A DNA stretch of 64,000 bases from Doris montereyensis (lineage: Eukaryota; Mollusca; Gastropoda; Nudibranchia; Dorididae): positions 81,001 to 145,000 of the forward strand of contig JAXRKP010000814.1 of NCBI GenBank assembly GCA_037039925.1, given 5' to 3'. The notes under the pieces were generated by a model that was not told the DNA's origin, searched no databases, and saw only the letters and a list, made by a program, of their open reading frames with translations. The position numbers were made by a program, and so were the translations under genes. Shown one piece after another: positions 26,100-38,600 of the stretch (its first letter is position 1; the number at the start of each line of letters is the position of its first letter).

Positions 26100-26975
26100 G
26101 TCCAGCACACAGCAAAGTCCATTGAGCAAAGAGACCGTGGGAATAAAGGTGTACCCGTACAATCAGCAGAAAGGGAGAGAAAGCAGTTTGAAGATCCAGC
26201 AGTGTTTGGAGACAACGACAGTGACAAGAGTTACGGCAAGGGAACGTCACAAAAAAGGCAAAGAAATGACAAGAGAAAAGATTTGAAAAGAAAACAACGA
26301 AACAACATTGAGGAGTGATCTCCCCAACACACTAACCTCCCCTTCCCCCCCCCCCCCCCAAACCTAGTATTTGTTAGGTTTAGTCCTTGTTTTATTTCAA
26401 TGAATATTTATATCCTCTTATCTACTTTTCGTTCTTTTCACTCATAAAAACAGGAGGGGAAGATGATGATGAGCATGGAAAACGTCTTTGGAAAGAACAT
26501 CTTGCTTGATACTATAGAGGTGGAAACAACACACAGAACATGGCAATCGTCATGTTAAAATAGGGATACAGTGAACATAACAGCATTTTTTAAAAAAGTA
26601 AATCAGATTTTCAACTTATCTACATTTACTTTCTTCACATAAATAGGAAAAGGCTGGGGCAAATCTTGACAGCTTACTAGTAAATTCCAATGTACATAAT
26701 GATATAGAGACCCACCAAGCTTTTGTGCCATACCACAGACATTGCAGCATGGAAGGAGATTAAAACTTAGGGATATAAATGGCTTTAATTCTCATTAAAA
26801 TAATAATAATAATAATGATAATGATAATAATAATAATAAAACATTTGCAGTTTTGGAATTGGAATATTATAATAATATGTGACTGAGCAGTTTCAGTGAA
26901 AATTTGCCCCATCCACCATGTGCAGTGATCTCAGGGCCAAAGAAGAGGAAAGAGCAAGACAAAATACACACCGAT
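26100..26975. other. Spacer with short repeats, nothing coding recognised
   Basis: Contains poly-C (26,345-26,360), an AAT run near 26,800 and a repeat-D fragment at 26,897-26,960 (CCCCATCCACCATGTGCAGTG ending region). No gene recognised. Confidence 0.45.
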
Positions 26976-26978
26976 CGA

Positions 26979-27264
26979 CGATGAAATTCGCAAAGCGTGT
27001 AAGTCTAAAATTAGTAACAGGAAAAACTTTTCTCTCTCGCTTTTTGAACATTAGGAAGCTCCTATGCTTCTTCTAGTTAGGATCCCATGGCATAAGAACC
27101 CATAGAAACCCTTATAATAACCATACAAGTAATCTGTGTATCACCATGGAATCTAGTTTTTGACATTTGCACACCGTGTGAAAATAGATTAAAAAGCGCA
27201 TAATTTTCTTTTTGATTTTCTCAAAACATCCAAAATTGACTTACACCATTTGCGACTTTCACCG
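26979..27264. mobile_element. MITE family 1, full-length copy
   Basis: About 286 bp with terminal inverted repeats. The left end GATGAAATTCGCAAAGCGTG matches the reverse complement of the right end, which reads GGTGAAAGTCGCAAATGGTG, followed on both sides by TAAGT. Related copies are at 39,678-39,969 and 37,299-37,440. No coding capacity. Confidence 0.8.
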
Positions 27265-27269
27265 ACACT

Positions 27270-28690
27270 ACGAACGTGTGAAGGGAAAGAAGTAGGGCCT
27301 ACCAGTGCTGCCCACCAACCGGGCCAACCACCCATGTGACTGAACAGAGCTGAAACCGGAATAAATTTGAACTGCAAGACTGAAGACATGGCTGGTGAGA
27401 ACAATTTGTGTAAACATAAACTTTAAAAATAATTTGACCCTGTAACAAATTGAAAGGGATACACATGACAAAAAGCAACTGACACTTGAAACAAAAGATC
27501 ATTTTGTTTGTTTTAAAGAAAGAAGGGTAAACGTACAGAAAATAAAAATAAATTACAAATGCTCACAATTTACAACGCAACTGAAAGAAAAAAATAACAT
27601 TGAAAATCAAATGAGGATAGGAATTACACATCTATATTAGCCTGGACCCTAAGAATAAACAAAACAAAACTCTCACAAAATTGGACAAACAAAATATAAA
27701 AGAAAATCCACTACTAAAGTAAAGAAAAAAATCCGTCTCATCCGATGTGGGAGGAGACGGCACAAAACTTATCCATGCAAGCATAATCATAGACCAGCGT
27801 GAGAGATTTTGTGTTGTTTTTTTTTTAAAAGTTGTGCGTAGAATGCATGAAGGTCAATTTTAGTTAGAAACTCTGTGAAGTAAAATTAATGAATGACTGA
27901 TGGTAAAGCTCTTGATTAATAAGCAAGAAGGAATAGAATAGAAACGTCTTTTTCTGTCATGTTATTCAATATTTAATATCAGTGCGTAAACAGGAAATAT
28001 TGAATTAACCCCCCCCCCCCCCTTCTCGACAAAACAATTAAACCAAAGAAGAGTATAATATGACCATTTTACCACACACACACACACACAAACAAAAAGA
28101 AAAAGATGCCTCACATCTTAAATATCAAAGAAGACATCGTACAGGGTGGGTGTGTGACACGACAAGACTCGCTTTTTTCTTCTGCCAGGTAAACAATCCA
28201 TCTGCTGTCAAACTTGTACTATAAACATACAAAAAAAAAAATACAAGAAAGCAAAAAAAGAACGAATGAGGGAGAACTTTGGCATACTTTAGACGACAAT
28301 ATTTTTGAATTCCTACTTACTGTGATGGCTGTGAGAGCCGTGATCCGGAATGAAAACACGATGCAGCTCTGTTCATGGCACTGAGAATATTTGTCTGAGA
28401 CGTCTCCAAGAAAGGCACGGAAGGAATGGTTTCAAGTCACCGACACATCCGACATCGGCTCCACTTATTTATCCAGTCGGTCGGTTCTCTGCTTTAGCAA
28501 AATGCTAAATTTCTGGTAACATCTATTTGTTTTCCAGATTTGTTTGTTGTTTATACGACTTTGCCATTTCCATTTTTTCTAAATACTGAAACAAATTTTA
28601 CCCCCAAAAAACCCAAACCAACCGTTGATTTTCTAGGCAATGTACGTATGTGTGACTACGGTTGGAACAACATCTCTTTTTCTCCTACTT
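27270..28690. other. AT-rich spacer downstream of ZFC3H1
   Basis: Poly-C at 28,011-28,022 and a CA run near 28,075. No coding, RNA or transposon feature recognised. Confidence 0.4.
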
Positions 28691-28695
28691 TGATT

Positions 28696-29455
28696 GATTT
28701 TATTTGTCTGTTGTGAGGTTTAATTGTTTTTAAACTGAGAGTGTTATTTTCTTCGTGTTTTCTTCTTTCTATTTATCTTCTTTTTGGCAGATGCCTGAAT
28801 TTTTTAAACAGAAGTTTTTTCTGGATACTACCTCTAACAAAAAAAAGGAATTTTGTTTGTATTCTTGTACGACTATCAAAAACTTACTTTCAATAGTGAA
28901 ATGTTTTGGACAGAAAAATTATCTGGAAAGATTCAGTTTCCTTGTAAGGGATGAGTAATTCCACACGTTGGTGTTTCGTTGAGTTTCTTCCTTTCGTCAA
29001 AAACCTTGTAGTCAGTTTTTAGCTATACTTCCTTTAATATCTAGTCAGTTTTTAGTGATAATCTCCTTCAATGTCATAAGTATAATAATTCAATATGTAT
29101 ATAACGTCACAAATTAATACAACACTTGATAATTACGTACAAAAAAAATCTGGATTTTTAAAAACTTATTTGAACATTTTTCTATCAAAGCTTGAAGTCT
29201 ATATCAATGGCTATCTCCTGACTACATCTGTGGCTATCTCCCTGTCATTTAGTGTCGTTTATAACTTGGATTAGATGCTAATCACAACTTCATATTGACA
29301 GGTGTTGCTCTTAAGTCATTTTCTTTTCTTTCTTTCTTTCCTTGTTTTTCTTTAAAACGAGAAAAAGAAGGGGGATAGATTGATTTGTCTGGTGGTTGAT
29401 ATACAGCTTTTTCTACTTTGTAAACTAGCGGCTTCTACCTAGCTACGATACAGTA
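28696..29455 (-). other. Probable 3' UTR of the ZFC3H1 homologue
   Basis: AT-rich sequence downstream of the stop codon. Candidate poly(A) signals on the minus strand are ATTAAA at about 29,033-29,038 and AAATAAA at about 28,697-28,703. Neither can be confirmed without transcript data. Confidence 0.35.
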
Positions 29456-29602
29456 TTAAGATGCTGCGCTGCTGGATGAGCCATGGCCTTTGGCTGACAG
29501 GGTTTGAACGTAGTCCTGGATGTTCAGGCCAAGCTGGCTACACTGGGACAGAATCTGAGAGACGATCTCACCCTCCTCTCTGGTAACCTCAAACAGCAGC
29601 AG
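29456..29602 (-). CDS. ZFC3H1: ZFC3H1 terminal coding exon and stop codon
   Basis: A 147-nt exon after CTCTTCCTCAG: LLLFEVTREEGEIVSQILSQ, then CSQLGLNIQDYVQTLSAKGH and a Ser/Ala tail, ending in TAA at 29,456-29,458. LLFE... and C..LG+...DY align with the C terminus of ZFC3H1, so this is the true protein end, not a truncation. Confidence 0.9.
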   Translation of the reverse strand: MLLFEVTREEGEIVSQILSQCSQLGLNIQDYVQTLSAKGHGSSSSAAS

Positions 29603-32600
29603 CTGAGGAAGAGAATAAAACAAGATTTCAGAAAAAAAAAAACTAGGAAATTATTTAACCTGAGAATGTGTATTAGGGAACAGGTAATAAGAACAGTGAC
29701 TTTATTATAAAGATATTTATCTCTACATGAAATCTGTGCAATTTATTTTTAAAGCGACTATAAAGATTTCATTTCTCAACGTTAAAATATGCTTTACCAG
29801 TTGCTGTAATGAAAGTAGATGATATTCAATGACACGCAAATTCACCAAAGCCTTTCATATAAATGGTTCAACATGAGTTTTTAGGACAAATTCCACTTGA
29901 GATAATCAAACGGGAAAGAAGGAGGTTAAACAAGAATGTAAGGGTGAGGGCCTTAGAAAGGCAAAGACAGAGATAACCAGAAAGAGAGCGAGAGAGAGAG
30001 AGGGAGGGAGAGAGAGAGACAGACAGGCAGATTGAGAAAGACAGACACATAGCCAGACAGAATAGAGACAAAGACAATTTCGAGGCAAAGAAAGACACAA
30101 ACATGCAGGCAGGTAGACAGACAGAAACCAAAACATAAATGATAAAGGGAGAGAGAAAGTGTCAAATCCACAATAGATGTCTGAAAGAGGCTAAACAAGA
30201 TAACAACATATAAAAAACAAAAACCTACATCAAACTGCACACACAAAGAGCCAGAACAGAAAACATGAGTCAGACAGAATAGAGACAAAGACAATTTCGA
30301 GGCAAAGAAAGACACAAACATGCAGGCAGGTAGACAGACAGAAACCAAAACATAAATGATAAAGGGAGAGAAAGTGTCAAATCCACAATAGATGTCTGAA
30401 AAAGGCTAAACAAGATAACAACATATAAAAAAAAAAACCTACATCAAACTGCACACACAAAGAGCCAGAACAGAAAACATGAGTGAAAAAAACACATAAA
30501 TGAACTCAACTAAAAACGTCGCATAACTAATAACATAAATGCTGTGTGGCCTGAATTGAAGCTCTGCAAGCTCCGTCCATCCAACCAGCCTTGCTTCGCA
30601 CCACGTTATGCTTCATGGCAGAGACACAAACACACACACACACACACACAAGAAACAAGACAAAGGTATTACATCTTTCCACGCAGACACAGCAAGAGGC
30701 ATAGCCTGGGCACATCTCATCAGCATCCGTTCCACCTGGAAATTGGGAAGACAAGGCAGCTGAGTAACATGGCAAGGGCAAAAAAAAACACTGACAAGAG
30801 ATGGCGGCTTGTAAATAAGGCTAGCAGACTTTGGATCATGAGGTCTCTGGTACTCGAAACATGGTGTTCCCCAGAGAAAGACACTCAACATGCATTTTCC
30901 CAACTCGACCCAGGTGAAATGGGTACAAGCATACAGCTTGGGAGTGTAAAAACCTGTGTCTTGACTAGCGTCCCTGTCCAGGAGGTGATTATTGTCATTC
31001 CGCTTCGAGAGAGACAAACTGGGATGAGCTCCGGCTGTATGGGTTGTAACGGCATTGACAGAACTTTACTTCCCCCCCCTCTTCAATACTCAGTATGTTG
31101 GTTTTGTTTGGTTTGGTTGATTGCAATTTATCCCGTCCAGGGCATGCGATGCTCTCAAAAATGAATTGAGAGGAAACAGCGAGATGAAAGGCATGTGACA
31201 GGGCGATTGTTTATTTGATTTGATTTACCCACATCCACAACTAAGGTGACCTTGGAGTTTTTGGTAGGATTTTTTATTTTGCCAGGACTGCCCTGTAAAC
31301 AGCCACGGGATCTTTAACGTGCACAGAGTGTTGTTATCTGCACACGGGCCCTCCTTTTTATCGTCTGTCTCCGATGGGACTAGATGTCGATCCACCTACC
31401 TGGACCAAGGGGGTAGATTTTGCTCCCAAAAAAAAAAAAAAAATCAAGAAAATTTTTCAACCTTCGACGGGGTTCAAATCCACCACCTTTTTGTTGAGAG
31501 GCCGACATCTTGCCTCTGACTACCGAGTCCCCCGCTTCGAGAGAGATAAACCGGGATAAGTTCCGGCTGCATGGGTTGTAATGGCCTTGACAGAAATTTA
31601 CTTGTTTTTCCCTCCTCAATGCGTTGGTTTTGTTTGGTTGATTGCAATTTATCCCGTCCACCTTATGTGGTGCTCTAAAAAATGAATTGAGAGGAAACAG
31701 CAAGATGAAAGGCGTGTGACAGGGTGAAGAGAAAGAAGGAGGACTTACTAGAAACAACTTCCCAGCTGTCCACCCTCAATACCTGGAATTATTATGATGT
31801 CATCAATACAACAGCTCTTCTAACCTTGCATGCTTTTGAATGTGATTACTGGGAAATATGCTCACGCTTTCAATGAGAATCTATGAAAACCCAACTGAGA
31901 GGGCAACGTAACAAACTAAGGCACCAGTCTTAAATTTGCTCACTCTTAACTATTCACTTAAATATAAGGATTTCGAAATCACATGGAAGTCAACTCAATG
32001 AAGGGGATATTTCAATAGTGTGCCTATGTCCATTTTCATGAAGAACAAGACAGAGAGATAATCCTAGGGAATAAAATGAAACTACGCTAACTGAAAAGTG
32101 TGAAGACGATAAGATGAAAATACATCACGTTTACAGCCGTTTAAAATTTGAATTTCCCAAAACAAACAGTGCCAAAGTCCATAGCTTTTGGCGTTTGTCT
32201 CTAAAATGACGTAGTTGTGACACAGGAACACTATTGAAATGACCCCTTCAAATTATGCTTAACATCGGATCTAAATAGGGATGTCTGTGATGTCAAAGCA
32301 ATCACATGGAAGGCAACAAAATGCTTTAACATTAAGTCTATGTAAAGAAACTGGGTCAATGTTTACCTCTCTCTGGGTGCCTTCAGAATAGGCTAAGGCA
32401 GAGGCTCTGAAAAACAAAACAAACATGGATGCGAGTATGAGCACAATTTGGTTTACACACAACTGAATACCAAAATAAACAAAGTAAACAAACAACTCTA
32501 ACTGGGACTGACATGCATGGATTGTCCAGAAAATTAAAAGAAAAACGTGTCTATCTGTTCATGAGGGTCGGTGGAAATGAGGACAGTTAACATTTTTAAA

Positions 32601-35600
32601 ATTCAAAATGTTATCTATAGATATAATTCATTTGGTAGGCCATTTTGATATAATTCTCATTTGGGGCCTTTGTGATTCAAAAGCTCTCTCACCCAGCCAC
32701 TTAAAGCACCAATATTTTGCAAGTAAATTCTAAATGATCCAATGATCGTTTTCCTTTTAACAAATTTTTATATAGTGACATTAATCATAATGAAAATTTC
32801 ATTGTTTTGTCTTTGAGTAGAATTTCCATTCACCTAAGCTGCCATTTTGAGTAAGGGTTATGATAAAAAAAAGCTGGAATAGTATCATTGACAAAGACGG
32901 AAAAAAAGCACACTAGATTGACAACAGAATTTTCTCAATGAGCAGCGGATATTCACAAGACAAGACAATTTGCAAGTTCTTACAATGAGGTTGGTTTATC
33001 CAATGAGCAGCCGCCATTTTGCACCAACAGAAAGCTCTACGGGTTTCTCTCCTTGAGACACACAGCTCCAACCCCTGGACACAGTGGAAAGCAATAGTCA
33101 AAAGTTTATCTTTCATTAATCACAAAATCAATATTTTTAATTAACCTGCTATGTAAAACAAGTTAAGATAAAAACATACATTCAAAGTTTAAAAACATAC
33201 ATTGAAAGATGTAGGAAGAAGAAGAAATAAAAACATACATTCAAAGATAGGAAGAAGAAGAAATAAAACATACCAAAGATAGGAAGATGAAGAAATAAAA
33301 ACCCCCCCCCCCCCGTAAAATGTATCAAGTTTCTAAGAAAAGAATTCACTCGCATTTTTTTTGCCTTAAAATGAATAAGGGTTATGATTCTTTTAAGCCA
33401 CTGCTGTCCAAGACTTAATTAGGTCATTTGTAATATCTGTTGACAAAGACAGAAATAACATGGTGACAGTAAAATAGCTTGTGCATACACTTTTTTTAAA
33501 TAACTTAAAATCATTGACAAAAGCAATTTTTGATTCTGAAATGGTTCATTTGATGTATCAATCATCCATATTATCTTTGACACTGCTTAGTTCTTTAGGA
33601 CCATTCACAGTTGATGGTTACGGTGAAGGCCAACAGTAGCGTTCTAGTTTTGAGCTAGTTCTAGATATTCCTGTCAGTCTTCACATGAAAGTCTGAGACT
33701 ACCCACATTTTCATCAGCCTTTGTGCTGATTAATGCATCTTCAGTCCACAGGTACATGAGAAAATCAAACACTGTTTCACAGCAGGTGCATACGCCGCAT
33801 TTTGACATAAATTTGGTCTGTTATCAAAAATTAATATTTCATGACAGAGAAGCAATCCATATCGAATGAGCAGATACTTTTGTTTTAATGTGCTCTTCAT
33901 TTCCTTGAGACAGAGGTGACCTATTCAGTGAAGAGCATTTCCATAGTGTGCCTAAGTCACAATTATGTCAGTTAGAGAAAATGCCAAAAACCATAGACTT
34001 AAGCACAGATGGCTTTGAGAATTCCAAGTTTCAAAAAGCAAAAAACATGATGTGTTTTCATATCACTTTATACTTTTTGGAAGCATGATTTCCATTTATT
34101 CCCTAGGATTATCTCTGTCTAGTTTTTCATGAAAGCGGACATAGGCACACTATTGAAATGACCCCTTCAATTGTAGTTTTTAATTAATACACACTGCTAA
34201 TTATCAGGTCGGTCGCAATCGGGCGCATTGAATGATCGGGAAGGATTCTAGCAGGCTCAAATGGGCACACGGACAGGAATGGGTTCATAATGAAATAAAG
34301 CAACAAGCACCTAGTGAATGTGAGAAATCACAGCAGAGACAAACTATAATATTGCCTGTGATGACAGGAGTTTATTTGTAGTTCACTTTAGACTCTGTCA
34401 TTTTGAATTTGAAATCTAAAAAACATTACAATCAGCTTTTAGAGTTGAATGCTTCAAAGTCAGGAAAATCAGCCAAGCTACTGATGTCATACAGTCAATC
34501 AAAATGCTACAATTTCACAGCTAAATAAAAAAATTTGGAAGAAGGATAGTAAATGTTTTCAAAAACCTTGGAACAAATTATAATTCAAACAAATTATAAT
34601 TCAAATAAATTATAATTCAAACAAATTATAATTCAGTGTTAACTTCATGAAGACGTCAGTGGTTGAGTGGTTAGCCTGTCGGACTTAAGATCATGAGGCC
34701 CTGGCTTTGAATTTTAGCACAAAGATGTTCCTTGGGAAAATGAACGTGCATTATCCCCACTGATCCAGGTGCAAAAGCACTTAATGTGCATTATCCCCAC
34801 TCGACCCAGGTGCAAAAAGCATGCATTATCATCGACCCAGGTGCAAAAAGCACTTAACGTGCATTATCCCCACTAACCCAGGCGCAAAAATCATTTAACG
34901 TGCATTATCCCTACTCGACCCAGGTGCAAAAAGCACTTAACGTGCATTATCCCCACTCGACCCAGGTGCAAAAAGCACTTAACGTGCATTATTGACCCAG
35001 GTGCAAAAAGCACTTGAATTATTTCCACTCGACCCAGGTAAAAAAGACTTAACGTACATTATTTCCACTGACCCAGGCGCAAAAAGCACTTTGGGAGTAA
35101 AAATCTACGTCAGACTAGCGCCCTGTCCAGGAGTCCGAAATGGGACACACTATAAAAAGCAGGGTAAGCCTTGCCCCATGGGTCATATTGAAGGAACTTT
35201 ATCTTGACTTACTTATCGTGAAGCTTGGGCAGCCCATAAGGCCGACATTACCTTCACCTTAAAGTTCATGAAATATGTTGCATGTTACCGTTTTCATTTT
35301 TTTGCCCATTCTTTAGCACCAATAAGTAATGGAGTAATTTTACTAACTGCAATTGCTACGGAAGGACGAGAAAAGAAGAACTCGGGGATCCTACCTCACA
35401 ACTAACGGCACATTTCCTGGCATATAGTCCAGACATTTTTCCACCACGTCCAGCTTCCGATCCCATGGAAGGAGACTCAACCACACCTCCACCAACTGGT
35501 TGCTATGGCGAAAATCAACAACGCTGGCCCCGGTCGTTGAGAAAGGCAAGGGTAGTTTCATGGGCATGGAGATGATGGAACGAACCAGCAAATCTTGCAT

Positions 35601-38600
35601 GGCCAGTGATGATTTGGAGGAATCGTCCGTCCTCAGCAGGAAGGAAATGTAACTGAAAGAAAACGATAAAAAATAAATTTATCAAATACTAGATTTAGAG
35701 AACGTCTAACTTCCAGCATTCTATACCATTATGGCATCGGTGGTTGAGTGGTTATGTTGCCAGACTTGGGATCAAGAGGTCATGAGTTCAAGTCCTAGCA
35801 AAGCTATGCCTGACATTGTGTTCCTTGGGAAAGACACTTAACACACGTTTGTTTTTCCCAACTTGACCAAGGTGCAAATGGGTACAAGCACTAGCTTGGG
35901 AGTAAAAACCTGCGCCAGACAAGCGTCCTGTCCAGGGGGTAATTATTATCGCTTGTTCTGCTTCACGCTACAGAAACCAGAATAAGCTCCGGCCTTATGG
36001 GCCGTATTGCCCCATGAAGGAGCTATATTTTATAATCACTGGCTTCTACTGACACTGCAGAATCCTATACTGCTGCTCTTGTGTTGGTCTCACACCCACT
36101 TTCATTTTATCATCCTTGATGTACTGTCCAAGCAAGAGTGATAGCTTCCCCTTTGCCCTCCCATTGTCAAAAGTTGCAATAAGCACACATCGATAGTCTC
36201 TGTCACAGAACATGACTATTTTGGAGTTTTGATTTTCAATCGATCTACCAGCTAAGGTGATCTCAGGGTTTTTGGTAGGATTTTATTTTTTAAATTTTGT
36301 CCTGACTGCCAAGGTATTTCAAACGTGCACAAAGTGTTGCGTTCTGCATACAGGACTTCTTTTTTATCGTCCGTCTCCGACAGGACGTGTCGATCCACTT
36401 ACCTGGACCAGGGGGGAGATTTTGCTAAAATAAAAAGACTCGAGACAACTTGTCAACCGTTGGTGGGGCTTGAAGCCACTACCTTTTGGTTGAGAGGCTG
36501 GTGCCTTGCCTCTGGACTACAGAGTCCCGCCAACTATTTTGGGGAAAGAAGACGATTTCTTCAATGCCGATAAAGCAGGCCCATCTTCTTGTACCATTTG
36601 ATGTCTTAAATAAACCATAGGTAAGTGGATATCTATATAAATGGCGATGATGAAAAAGACTTAGGTCTAGGTCTCGATACACTCATAGAATATGCTAAAA
36701 CTAAAATTAAAATTTGACATGACAGAGAAGAGCTACTAAGACAAATTTGATACTTTTATTGACTTTGCAGCGATTTTATTCAGGATGATTTTACGGCTGC
36801 CTATATAATTTTTATTCAGGGTCCAAACGCTTAATTCGTAGGCAAGAAATATTCTAAGAGTGATGGCCACAAATAAATGCTACAAGAAAAGCCCCAAAAT
36901 GGAAACAAAACAACAGTGTAGAAGAACTTGCCTTTGCCAGACTAAGACCAAATCAGACGGAGAGTGAAGGTGACTCAGTGACCTTTCAAACATCTCGACT
37001 GCTTCCTCTCTTTCCCCTTGAAGTTCCAGTAATTGGCTGTGGATTAACGTTCCTTGGATCAATCTACGCACGTGTAAAAATCACTTGAAATTTTTGTAAA
37101 CTAATGGAAAATTACGTCATTAGCGTTCTTCATACATACAAGCAATGAATTGTAGCGCCTTAAAAAAGTCAATCAAATCTTTTAAACTTACAATCAAATC
37201 AAATGATAACGATTTTTAATAGCCACAAGTAGAGTCCAATAAGAGACCACATAAGAATTAAATTGTGATAGTGAATTGAGAGGAGCCAACAATATCAACG
37301 GTGAAAGTCGCAAAACCGTTTAAGTCTAGAATTAGTGACACCTTTTTCTCTCTCTCTCTCTTTTTTAACATTAGGAAGCCCCTATGCTTCGTCTACTTAG
37401 GAATCCTTTGGCGCAAGAACCAATAAAAAAACAACTCTCATTCCGTGTAATTCAGGGAATGAAACATAGAAAACATGCTCTCTAGTGGGAAGACAAACCA
37501 TTCATATCATTAACCCATCCATAAACAACGCTATCCAAACATTTGACACCAACCAGTAGCACAGCCACACGTGGACGTCTTTGGTGAAACTTGAGCCGCC
37601 ACGCCTGGCTTGGGTTTTGACGTCGGCTGGATGGAGAATCCCTCTTGCAGGTTGAGTAGCTGACTGCAAGACAAAGTGAAGACCAAAGGCATCAAAGCGA
37701 TTTCATTACATTTTCACATAGTTTTCATTCTTTCTTTACTTTTATGTTTTTCACTTACTTTTTGTCTGTGTTGCATATCATTTTCCATAAGCATTTTTTC
37801 ATTTCAAATTACATATTCTCATGTTTTTTCCCTTCAGCTAATGATTTAATTCTTTATTTTAGAGACTGATAATAAAGAAATATTTACTTTTCTCTTGCAT
37901 GCATAGTTTTTTGTGGGATTCTTACAATTATCAATCATACATGGATGTAGGTCGAAATACTCAAAAGTGACAAATAATTTATCTCTCAAACATTAATACT
38001 ATTTTCAACCGTTTTGTTAAGATGAATAAAAATGAGCAACATGAAAATGGGAAAATTTTTCAGTCGTAGAAAGATAAAGGCTAAAAAAAAAAAAACTCAC
38101 CAAAAAAGGAGATTTGGATCCAATTGTACCACAGACGGAGCAGAATTGTCAAAGCAGTTGATGATAAACTGCTCTATGTTTTCTAAGGCTTCCTCGCTTT
38201 TACCCTTAAAAAAAAAAAGACCAAGACACAAAACTTAAACTTGTACGTACAGATTGATTAAAAGAATGATCTCTAGTTTAAAAATGTCTTCCACTACGCC
38301 GTCTTATAACAATTTGTTACAGTATGATAATTGATGTTGCTTATTTATGCAAAAGACCATGTTTTTTTACAACACAAAAGTCAAGAGAAAGAAAACAAAT
38401 AAACCCTCTTCTATTCTGAAATTCTTAAAAAGGAAAGAAAGAAAGAAAGAAAAGAAAGAATAGTTTAAGAAAAGGGTAAGTCACAAAATAATAATTGTGT
38501 TGTATAAAATACACAAAATTCAATTTGTATTAGACTGAAAAGTCAAAGAGAAGAGCATAAACAGGCTATTGAGACCAGTTTTGTACATACACAACCGCAA

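Noticed and set aside
35735..35800. tRNA gene in SINE-B at 35.7 kb
   Set aside because: A and B boxes are present but no clover-leaf with an acceptor stem can be drawn, and the same sequence is repeated in other SINE-B copies.
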